Assembly: GCA_027924645.1 (NCBI GenBank)
Contig: BSBN01000040.1
Coordinates: 1,240,001-1,304,000 of the forward strand
Direction of reading: 5' to 3'
Origin: Cunninghamia lanceolata
Taxonomy: Eukaryota > Streptophyta > Pinopsida > Cupressales > Cupressaceae
DNA length: 64,000 bases
In this document: positions 23,515 to 34,622 of the stretch, in pieces
Layout of the letters: the number at the start of each line of letters is the position of its first letter
Position numbering within the stretch: the first letter of the stretch is position 1
The notes under the pieces: generated by a model
What the model was told of the DNA's origin: nothing
What the model saw: the letters and a program-made list of their open reading frames with translations, nothing else
The model's database searches: none
Position numbers and translations under genes: made by a program

Positions 23515-25570
23515 TGTCAGGTCATGATCTATAGTCAAAGGTCAAGTTCAATAAAATCCCTAACAAAGGTCACCAAATAATAGAGAATGAAATTTTAAGC
23601 AAGTTTGCCTTTTAGATCATGTTGAAATTCATCAAAATGGAGAAGTTATACACAATCAAAGTTTTGGTCAATAGTCTTATTGATATTCACATTTACACTC
23701 AAATGTCCTCACATTTACTAATATCCAGACAATTCATCCCAACTTGAAAAGCTTGAGAAAAATGCTAAGTAATGGTCATATCCCAATATCCAGACATGCA
23801 CCCGTCAAATTTTATACCATCGCGCACTAGGGCCGTCATATGTATTGGATATTCATAGTATGGATAGTCAGCCTTAATGTATAGACATTTCTTAATATCT
23901 AGATATTCACTCAATGTCATGACTTTACTTAATGTTTGGATCTTTTAAAATGCACATCCTGACAACATGATCCAGATCCTTTTTCAAAGAAATCCTTTAT
24001 GACGATGACATCATCTAGACATTTGGGGTAGGGATGTTCACATTTACTAATGTCCAAACATTCATTAATATCCAGACCTTCCTAGACATCCTGATGATGT
24101 CACTTTTCTTTATACTCAAGAATCATTTTAAAAGGTTGACATCATCAGGACATTTAGACTTAGGGATATTTTGTGAACTCTAATATCCAGATATTCCCTA
24201 ATATCTAGATATTCCCAAATATCCATATCCTTGTCTTTTGTGAACTAAATCTGTGACCTTTTGAAGACCAATGAAATGATGCCATGTGGCATGTAGTTGA
24301 CTTTTCAAAGTGGACATTTTTACGTCCTGACATTTGAAATTAGAGGCAAATGTCTTAGGATATTTACATCCTGACAATCCATCCTTGGGTCAAAGGTTGA
24401 CCAAACATCCTGACGACGTCATATGGATATACCCCACATGAATATTAACTTTTCAAAGATCCATAGTCCAACTTGGAGACATAGTCCACATGGCACCATT
24501 TCGTGGCCTCGCGGGAAGCCTTTTATACCACGTGAAGCCACGTGACGCTATTTCATGTCCTTGTGGAAATCTCTTGATGGTCTTCACAGGACATTGAAAT
24601 CCTTAAGCCACACACATAAGCAAGACGATGCCACATGGTTTGATTCCATGATTTCATGGGCATCACTGCGCACATGGATATCTCCTCTGTGGAATGGTGG
24701 AACACAGTTAGTTGACCATCAAATTTTAGCGATAGGTCACCTGAGTATTTTTGCACCTTCCAACATGGATATTTCACACCAATAATATCCCGACCTTCCA
24801 AATATCCACGTATATATCCAACCAATAGTTATATGCCACGTGTCCACCTAGATATCTTAACCTCACATTGAGACCTGATATTCATTACCATAGGGATATT
24901 TTGAACCCGATACTCACATTCTAGATGTCTATATTATGTGCCTCATTTCATACTTAATATTGTGCATAATTTCTTGTAGGATTATTAAATACAAATGACT
25001 AAAACATGTATGTTTGTCACAGGGTATTGGAGCTAATCAAAGCTTGGGGAGGATGATATGCAGATATGCAGATCATGCAAAGGAAGGAAGAGACCCTGTT
25101 CCTATTACAGACAATGATGAGCAGTAGAGTAATCTAGTCAGCATATGGAATCCTGACATGCTACATCAACACTCATTTTCACATGTCATACGACTCTCCT
25201 TTGACTCCTTTTGTCTTGGAAATTGGATTTTCCTCAAATATAGCCACATGGATGATCATTATGCCCAAATTAAATGTGTTTACAAGTTGTATCTTGTCTT
25301 TTTCTATCGAGACAAAAACAAATCTGAGAATGTAACTAACTGATGTATTTCAATAAATGCAATGTAAATCTAAACCCTTGGTGTTGAATTAATCTTCACC
25401 ATCCATGAAAAACTTGGTATGGTGGCTTGTCTATAAAGGGGCCATCATTTTCTCTCATTGTAAGATTTGATAGTGAATTGCTAAGACTGCCAAAATTTAG
25501 TCAATACAAAGCAAGTTTTGTAGGTTGCTAGAAATTTGTGTTTATGTGTTGTCTCATTTTGGATTCACAG
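23515..25570 (+). repeat. Possible 3' LTR of E
   Basis: A TGTCAGG start after a purine tract, a TATA box (TCTATAAAGGGG, about 25432-25443) and a TTCACA end near 25570 make a plausible LTR of about 2.05 kb. The 5' LTR is not in the window, so boundaries are unproven. U3 has many copies of ATATCCAGACAT/CATCCTGACA-like words. It also has palindromic ACGT motifs: CACGTG at 24529-24534, 24539-24544 and 24837-24842, and TGACGACGTCA at about 24411-24421. Confidence 0.35.
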
Positions 25571-26237
25571 TTCATGTCAATCTGAAATTAGTTTATTTGC
25601 TATTGCAATGATGGCTAAATGTTAAGATATTTGATGAATGCCTTGGTTCATACTATTGGTGCTTGCTGAATGTAAGTTACTGTGCATAGTTAGACTGAAC
25701 TCCATTAATGAATTTAGTTCAACTACATTTTAGTAATTAAACTACACCATCAACTGGGTGTTTAATGAATGAATGTAGTTTGAAAATCATAAGATTCCAT
25801 TGAAGATTGCATCATTTCCTGCAAAATTTTGGTTTCTTAACCTGGTCAAACATGAGGTGGTTTATTGAAGGTGTTTGTCTATCTACAACATATTATCTAG
25901 TTGTGATTGTCACTTAGTTTCCAATATCTCTCTTTCCCATTACCTTTTGCATTTTATTTATAAACATCTGTTAGAGTTAGGTTTCAAGAAACATTCACAT
26001 TATTAATCTACTAAAAGTATCCCAGGGTTTGTTGCACACTTTTTTGTAATAGTTTCATAAACCCTATTAGTTGCATGTAAGTTCCCTTGGCAGTCACAGC
26101 CTGATACATACCCACTGATCTATCATGTGAGCTAGGACCTAGTTGTATAAACCCTTGGGAAGTCTTTTCTAGGATAAGCTTCCTTTTCAAGAGAGGTTAT
26201 ATATCCTATATCGTACCTGTGTTGATGCGTGCTAAAA
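25571..26237. other. Unassigned sequence between E and G
   Basis: AT-rich, no ORF of note and no terminal motif I can pair. It could be the host flank of E, or 5' copia sequence too decayed to read. Confidence 0.3.
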
Positions 26238-27032
26238 ACACCATCAATAAATCTTTCTTTTTATTGTTACTGCTTATGATGTAGAGGTTGAGCAAATGGA
26301 TTTGAAAATGACATTCCTTCATGGTGATTTGGAGGAGGATATTTATATGACACAAACAAAGAACTACATGGTGAAAGGTAAAAGTAATTTGGTTTGTAAA
26401 TTGAATGAATCTTTGTATGGCCTCAAAAAAAGTCCTAGGATGTGGTACCAAAAATTTGATACATATGTGTTGAGTTTGGGATTTGAGCATTCTAAATCTA
26501 ATCACTGTGTTTATTATAAATCTGATGGTGATTGTTTCCTATTTGTTGCATCATATGTTGATGGTATGTTATTTATTGGTAAAGGGAAATGAATGATTTC
26601 AGAACTAAAGTATTACTTGTAGCTAAATTTGAAATGAAATATCTTGGTGTAGCTAAACTCATTGTTGGGATGGAAATAAGAAGAGATAGAGTGAACAAAA
26701 AACTATGGGTTGGCCAGAGTAAGTATGTCAATTCAGTTTTATAGAGGTTTAACATGTAGGATTGTAGACCATTATGTGTTCCTTTTAAAGTTGGAATGGA
26801 GTTATCTACTTCATAATGTCTAACATCCCCATCAGAGATGAAAGACATGAGTAGAGTGTCTTACTAGAGTGCAATCAAAAGTTTGATGCATGTTATGGTC
26901 TATGCTAGACTAGACATTGCCCAAGTAGTGGGAGTTCTTTTAGATATATGTCTAAACCTAGTAGAGTTCATTGGGATGTAGTTAAAAGAGTCTTTTGATA
27001 TTTGTAGGGTACCTTAGTGTATTCCTTGTGTC
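26238..27032 (+). pseudogene. Copia element G: reverse transcriptase and start of RNase H
   Basis: Ty1/copia RT is read from VEQMDLKMTFLHGDLEEDIY (about 26285) through LYGLKKSPRMWYQKFD to FVASYVDGMLF, where the usual copia YVDDML has become YVDGML, losing one catalytic Asp. Downstream the reading is broken by stops but still shows copia landmarks (KSLMHVMVYARLDIA in another frame, then GTLVYSLC). It ends at the insertion of H, flanked by GTGTC (27028-27032). Everything upstream of the RT (gag, protease, integrase) is missing or unreadable. Confidence 0.85.
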
Positions 27033-30000
27033 TGTTACTATTTTTTTGTTCACACTTAAAATTAGTTGGACCTAAGTGTAATTGTTCAGAAGAAATAAAA
27101 GAAAACTTCAAAGTTATGCATTCATTGAACAGTTGATGCCTTGACAGAGCAAAGAATGATATCCAGTTGTTAGGATAACCCATCAGTCTAATCAAGAATG
27201 ATGAGTTATCATGACAAGAGAATAGATTGTCAAGAAATCAAAGATTCAAGAAATACAGTTGTTCTACACAGTTTGATCTTTCAAGAGTTATAAGTTAGAT
27301 TGATTATTCAATTAAATCAGTTTTGAATAAAAGAAAGAAAGATATTTGTATTGCACTATTATTTCATGTCATTTTTTGAACATACATTCAGGTATCTGTT
27401 ACTTTATCTCATGCATTGATTGAAAAGTAAATACATATACATCATATGCATAAGAGAAATTAACTAATCATGATTAAAAGAAGTGTTCAAATGTGTCCCA
27501 CACAAGCTGTGGGAGTAACTAGATTGAGCAATTGTAGACATGCAAGCTATGCATATGTTTGATAAAAGGAAAAGAAATGAACACATGATAATTCTAAACA
27601 TCCATCATTGCTTGATAATGAAGATTGTTTGTCGATGTCAGCCTTCAAGTCTTCAGTCTTCAGTCTTTACTTTAAGATCCATCATCAGTTGAACCTGCAA
27701 AATTTTGGGGATAGCCCTGTTAGCGCTCCGGATGTTTAAAGTTATCACAAGCTTTTATCAAACAAATACATCTACTTATCATATCATGCATTTATATGAG
27801 AGATTAGATCAGATATATGACACAAATAAGGAACAAACCATGAAGAAGATCAATCAATACCATCAAGTATATTTTTTATGCTAACTTGTTTGTTCACTAT
27901 GCAGGTATAGGACAAGTTTTGTTGCTGATTTGAAGACCTTAAAGCATGGGGAGAAAATGTGGCTCCAACAAGGGTCAAGCCCAACATGCTCAAGTGATAC
28001 CATTACATGTTATGTTATATCCAATAGCTCATCATTGATCAAATTCCAAATGATATGCAAGAAACAAGGAACACATATGCCAATCGAGTCTCAATTGCAT
28101 ATCAGATAGAAATAACAGGCTTTAGAAGCCATCTTAGAGTACAACATGTATTTATTTCATCTCAGGTGAATAAATATTATGAACAAATGATAAATGCAGC
28201 TATAGTGTGAGGATATGCTCTAGGAGCCTTTATTTTTCATAAACTAGTTGAAGACAAACCACAAAATATGTTCATAAAGATCAAGTACAACTGAGGCACA
28301 TCATATAGTGCTGCCAATATGAAGGAAAAGAGGGACAATGACTAAGAGTACAAGGCACAGCCATAAAAGGTATGAAAAAGTACAAGAAGTTGGAACAACA
28401 ATGTCATAGTATAGAATAGCTAAGTCACAAGTACAAATGCATGATGAATGTTAAGCCACAAAAGCCTCTGAGGACAGTTAAGTGATAACCATTGAGAGAT
28501 ATCATGTATTATAAATTATTATAGTAAGACTGCTAAGGTACTAGTGAATTCACCAAAATCTTGACAAGGAGCTATGAGAATTAGTGAGTCATGTATGACA
28601 CAGTGGTAAAACGGTTGAAGGAGAATAATAGATGTCCAAAGAAATGCAACAACCAAGAAAGAAAAAGAAAACAATCTAAAAGGATGGTCACACCACAAAG
28701 TAGCATACATACATTGTAAAGACTATTTTTCCAAATCTTGAAATAGTTAAACAAAAGAAGACAATTGACAGTAGTGAAGGTTAGTAAAGAAGTTTCATGA
28801 GCCTCAAACATGAAGAAGAAGACTGTGATACATAGGTGACAGTAGAGACAGTGATAAATACATAAACAATGTTAGAGGATGTGGACACAGTAATATCCAA
28901 TCGATGATATGAGATGTCCTAAATGTTGTAAGAAAAGAATAAGAGAGGACTATCACAGCAGCCAAGATAAAGAGCATACAAACATGAAGAGATAGTTTAA
29001 AATTAGAGACAACAATCCAAGAGCCTACACATTATCAATTATGATCACATACATAGCAGTCATCGCCAGGAGTAATAACTTGCAAAGAACCATCATAGTC
29101 AGAATAGCCCTATGTAAGTAAGTCAAGGGCAGGCTTGATCAAATAGTGAGCAGGACAAAGACAGAGCAGTTATACAATGGGAAGGAATTTTAATGAACAT
29201 CATTTTAATCTACTTCATGCTATGTATTTCAAGTATTTTGGTGTCCCATAAATCACAAATACAAGTGACTGTAATATCAAAATAATGATATTCATGTTTT
29301 CTCAGCTCATTAATACCCTGCTAAGTCATACCTAGCATCAATTAAGGGTTTCAAGATCATAAAAGGAGAAACAACCATGATGAACCATCATGTTACCAAG
29401 AGATGGGATAAAAATGGATGGCTTTTTATTCAATTCAGTATCAGCTTGGAGGAGGGCATTGAAAATTTAAACATTCACCAATACAGATATTGATTTTCTA
29501 AATTGTCTAATCGTAAAAGAATGCACAAGACCATAAACAACCTTATAGTCTTGTAATGGACAACTAATCAATAGCCATCAACACAAATGACATAAAAGGA
29601 CAGCAACAAAAGGAGATCTAGTACAATGTATGGAATAGGCAGCACTTAATGAATATTTACCACTACTTATTATGATTGAAGTGTAAACTTGTTATTGATT
29701 GTTTGACCATTGAAATGAACGACATTTAAAAGTTGTCCTACTGTCCCAGCAGTAAGAAAAGCAGTCCATTTTCTTCAATATATAGATACAAATGCAAAGC
29801 AATAGACAACTGATAGTCAAGCAACTGTGTTACCTAAAAGAGACTCTGTAAATGAGAGGAACAACTTTGAAGAATGATACTCAGGGAATACCAACCGATG
29901 ATCTCTCCTTAAGTATAGACTATCAAGATGAGTCCAAAGCATATTCTAATTGCAGTGAGAATAAAAAAAAATAAGGGATCTAAGCCCAACTATCATGCAT

Positions 30001-32887
30001 AAATACAATGTTTTCTAGTAGAGTGATTATTGATAGTTCTATATAGGTAAGGGTCATGATATTGAATTTGTTTTAGCTCATGCTAGTGGATCTGTACCTG
30101 TAGCACAGTTAATGGACAAAGAAGGAAAGCTTTTATCTCTTCATATCAACAGCCATGCATGTTTCATGTGATGCCATAATGAGGAAGAATACTAACAGTA
30201 TTTACAAATATTCTACATTTTACTCCAATTGTGAACAAACTTGTGCTTTCTATTGTGGGGAGAATTCCAAGAGTTCCAAACAACCAAATCATCTTGATGA
30301 AGGGCTCACTGTTCAGAAAGACAAATATTCTTTCAACATTTCTTCAAACCCTCATTCTCATCTATGAAACCCTTATAATGTTCATATGCATAGAAGAATA
30401 TGGAAAAGAAAAAAGTACAGTATCAAACCATGGCTAGACAAGCCTATCTCTTTGAAGGGATAAAAACCATCTCATGCAAAAATGATAAAAACCCTCATTC
30501 TTCCTTTTTACATTTTTAGGCCATAGTGAAAGAATGAATGCTAAAGACCATTTGTAGTACTCACCTCATATTCATGCAGAGGATGAGTTACAGGATGAAC
30601 ACTTCTCACTATTGAAACCCTCAAAGTATATGGACACATTCAGCAGAAATACAGAAAATCAGAGGATATGGTGAGACTAGAGTGTAAAGACTCATGAAAG
30701 TGCTCATAAAGAGACATCAAGCCACAGCCATGAAGGATATAAATCACAGAAATACAAAGTTAAAAACCAAAAATTTAGTGCTCACCTTATTCCTGGGATT
30801 TGTTTTGACATAAGAGTGCCAAAGATTCGACCACAGAAGCTAGGAAAGTGAAGGAGAAAAACCAGAGTATCAAACCCTAGCGGCGGTGTAGCAAAACCTA
30901 AGAGCAGAGTAAAGATGATAAAATGAGAAGTGTTCAGGGTTTGTTTCCCTTTTTGCTCGATGAAATCTTTCTTTCACGTTTTGACTTCAAAACAAAAAGA
31001 ATAAAATCAAGTGCCCTATCCATGGGCCGTGGTCAAAACCTCGATCATCATTAGACCTAATGCTGAAGTAAAAGGGGCCGTAGGCTAAAAGTTTTTTTTT
31101 CTTCTTCACTTTTGTTTTTCCAAGTCAAAAATTGAGATCATTCAAGAGTGAGGCTTGGTGCCTTAGACTTTTATTTTCCATGATGGTCAAATATGCTTTA
31201 TAGTATATGCAAAACAAGATCAAAAACTGAATATTCCTCATATGCATGGAGATCGAATGTGGTTGAGTTTCTTTTTTATTTATGCATTTTTAAATATATC
31301 CAAATTCAAAGAAAAATAGATGCATTATGAAGACAAGATATGCATGCAAGGTGGTGGATTGTGGATAAAGTAAGTTTTTGCAAGGTGACAGAGTATGTGA
31401 CTAAGAAAATTATTCACAAGTGCATAAAGACAACATAATACAGGTAGGAGGTCATGGTAAGTAAGGTCAATTTTAACATGATGGTATTTGTATGGGCAAA
31501 TGAGGTAAGATTTTGCATTGTAAATGGAGTAATAAGGCAGACTGTGTTATGTTTCTCCTTGGTGCATGGAGTGATAAGGGTAAAAAAATTTTACCTTAAT
31601 GTGTAAATCATGCAAACTGGGGGTTTTTTCTCACATGGAGGTATAAGGGGACTTTCTTTTTCTTCTAAGTCCTAATTGTGCTCATATCGTGCAAATTAGG
31701 CAAGTGTAATTGGAGTGATAAGGAGTGATATTTTTCTTCTAAATCATGCATGATTTTACAAAGTTATTAATTGTAAATAAATAATAAAGTAATATTTTTC
31801 AAATTACTTTATTATTTTCCACAAAATGTAAAGTTAAATTTAGAACAAATTGTAACCAAGAATAAAGTAATTATTCTATTACTTTATTATTTACTCACAA
31901 TCAATTTTACTCATGCCAAATCATGCAAATTAATTAGTTGAGTTAACTAGGCCACCTAGGAGGTTTTGCATGATTTTTTGGAGTATTTTTAAAGGTTCTT
32001 GGTCAACTTTTTGGTCAAGCATATGGAGAAGGCCAAATTGGAGCTATTTTTGTTCAATTTGTGGTAGTTTTAGGCCCTAATTTTTAGGATTTTGGAGGTT
32101 TCTCGGGAGTGTTTATTTTTAGAGGCAGTTATCTGTAAGTCCATATTTTTGCATTCCTCTTTTGAAAGAGCAGACCTATATATTGTAAAGCAAAAGTTTT
32201 TTTTTTTCTAGTTCTTGACTCTCATTCTGATTCAGACAGATTGGAGAATTCTTGTAACTCATTTTTTATAGTTTTATTGAGAGATTGGTAGGTTACAGGT
32301 TATACTTTTGTCTTCTTTGCAGAACTTTCCTTTGTTCCTTTGAAATCAGTTAAATTACCTTTCCTTTTAGTGCTATTAGTGAAGTGATTTTAATGAAATT
32401 TTGTTGTGTTTTATTATTAAACCTTTAAAATTATTGTCTCACTTCCTTGCTTGCAGCATTAAGCATATATTCATCATAGGTTTTAGGTTGTGTTAACTAG
32501 AAATAGTCTTTTGTGTTGTGAAAAAACCATTTCCTTCATAAAAAGCCTATTTTCAAACCTTCCTTTGAATCACTTATGTGATACTTATGCCAAGTCTGGA
32601 TTGTGTAAAAGTTAGATTTCTGAGTAAACATTGTGAATCAGATTGCATTATTTTTATCCAAATCAAGTGCATCACCCTTTTTACCTTTAGCATTCATTTA
32701 GTTTCTTTCTTCCCTTTTCCAAATTAGTAAAAGCATACATCTCAATAGAACATTTGAAGGGAACCAACCCATAATGTGGAGGTCTAATTTCATTATAGGG
32801 CACCCACAACCTGAAATTAGTCCCATGTTACATGGAATTGCAGTGCCTCACCAGCCTTGCATATGGGTGCAATTCCAAGTGATAGCA
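27033..32887. mobile_element. Insertion H: 5.9-kb element of unknown class
   Basis: The insertion starts TGTTACTA and ends GATAGCA and is flanked by the perfect 5-bp repeat GTGTC (27028-27032 and 32888-32892). Removing it and one repeat joins the copia frame of G, so the boundaries are well supported. I see no long ORF, primer site, polypurine tract or pair of LTRs. The right third looks like promoter/LTR sequence (CCTATATATTG TATA near 32168) and a 10-bp inverted repeat is near the right end (32833-32842 with 32868-32877). A minus-strand leader-like stretch with splice donors is near 30.6-30.9 kb. TG/CA ends and a 5-bp duplication suggest an LTR-type integrase placed it. Confidence 0.65.
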
Positions 32888-32892
32888 GTGTC

Positions 32893-33265
32893 ATCATGGT
32901 AATTTGATAGGAGACATGCTTCCCTTGATATTCATGGTTATGTAGATTCAGAATGGGTAGGTGATGTTGATAGAAGATGATCCACTAGTGCTTATGTATT
33001 TACTTTATTTGGTGGTGCAATTAGTTGGATGAGTAAGCGACAAGTTGTGGTTGTTTTTTCCACTACTAAAGCTAAGTATATGGAAGCTACTCATATTTGT
33101 AAAGAAGCCATTTGGATTAAGAGATTGTGTTCAAATATTAGAATAAAACAAGGTACAGTGATAGTTTATTGTGACAGTCAGAGTGCGATATGCCTAGCTA
33201 AGAACCTGACATTTCATGCTCAGACCAAACACATTGATGTATAATATCATTTTGTTAGAGATATG
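32893..33265 (+). pseudogene. Copia element G: RNase H, middle part
   Basis: This continues G after insertion H: LDIHGYVDSEWVGDVDRR, STSAYVFTLFGGAISWMSKRQ (with one stop, AGA-TGA, at about 32979), then AKYMEATHICKEAIWIKRL, CDSQSAICLAKN and TKHIDV. The RNase H Asp residues (VDSEW, CDSQS) and Glu (YMEAT, partly shifted from the usual AEYMA) can be located. It stops at 33265, where the minus-strand family N element was inserted with duplication ATATG. Confidence 0.9.
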
Positions 33266-34369
33266 TGTTGATAACTAAGAGGGGGGTGAATCAATTATCT
33301 TAATTAATTTAACTCTCTATTATTCTTCAACAACTAGTGCAGCATCAAAACAAATAAGCATCCATAACCATGAAAGTAGAAACAAAATCAATACACATAA
33401 CACAATGATTTTGATGTGGAAAACCCTGTTAAGGGAAAAACCACGGGGTGACTAATCCAAGATTATATTCTCTGTTAAAAGAATAGAAGTACAAAATGGC
33501 ACTTGCCAAGTAGGGGTCACTGCCCAAGCACACTGCTCACAAGAGGCTCACTGCCTACAAGAGACTCACTATCTACAAGGTATAAAGAAAGTAACAAGAT
33601 ACTTGAACTGATTAGAAGCATCCACATATGCTGAGGTTTAGTTCTAGTTAGGCTCAATGCACTGATCTACTGCACTTCATTCTTCCTCTTCTTTGGTGCT
33701 ACTGTCCTGTCACATACCAAACCTGTATTACTGCTTCCACATTGCTCTCTACTTTTCTTTACACTCCACAACACACCACACACTCCTTCTCATTGAAATC
33801 CATCTGGTATATATATCTGTACAAAGGATTTCAACATCTTTCTAGTCGGCATCTAGAATATTCAATATTTTCCCAAACTCTGGTATGTCGGCTGAATCCT
33901 TGCTTACCAAGTGATGCATATGAAAGAGATGCTTATAGAATTCATCAATCATGTTGGCCAATCATAGATGATCCCTTAAGAAACTTGATTACCATCAATA
34001 TCTCATCCGGATTAAGGTCTGAAGCTCTGTCGGTCAGTTCTTCCTCAGTCTACTCTGCCAAACAGGAACCCAACACTTAGGTGTTCATATCTTTTCACTC
34101 TTACATCACCAGAGGCTCAAACTCTGGAATATATTAGTCATGGTACTCCTCTTGACTTCCCCAGGTCCGCACTTTACTGTGATACTTCCTCTAAGAGATC
34201 TGGACCTAATTGTCAGACCTTGTTGCATGCTCTGTTCTTGGTCACCTGACCAAAATACTCTTCAATCTGACTTCCGATATAGACACACCATGCCCTACGA
34301 ATGTGTGGGATGGACTTTGTTGCCATCAATGACAACAATCATGAAGCCACACAATGTCTCTTGCCAACA
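33266..34369 (-). repeat. 3' LTR of family N copy 2
   Basis: Read in reverse, the LTR starts TGTTGGCAAGAG after a polypurine tract and ends CTTAGTTATCAACA. It is homologous to 3314-4406 and 39718-40791. It keeps a stretch of about 30 bp around the GCAGTGAGCC repeats (near 33510-33545) that the 5' LTR lacks. Confidence 0.95.
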
Positions 34370-34622
34370 ATCTCCCCCTTTGGCATTGATGGCAACACTT
34401 AGTGAAAAATGACTAAGTGTCACACTACACTCCCCCTTGGCTGATGCTCTGTTCTAATGTACACTTTACCGGAGCTCCCCCTTAGCTAGATTCCACATTT
34501 TTCACTGCTACTCACTCCCCCTTTGACATCAATGGAAAAGGGTAGAATCCGTACACCAAAATTCTCAAAAATCCAACTATACTTAGCCGCATAAGTATAT
34601 ATACATGTTATACTTACATAAA

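Noticed and set aside
32833..32877. Precursor microRNA
   Set aside because: The stem is only 10 bp with a 25-base loop, too short for a plant pre-miRNA.
27033..32887. H as a Helitron
   Set aside because: A subterminal hairpin exists, but the ends lack TC...CTRR and a 5-bp target duplication is present, which Helitrons do not make.
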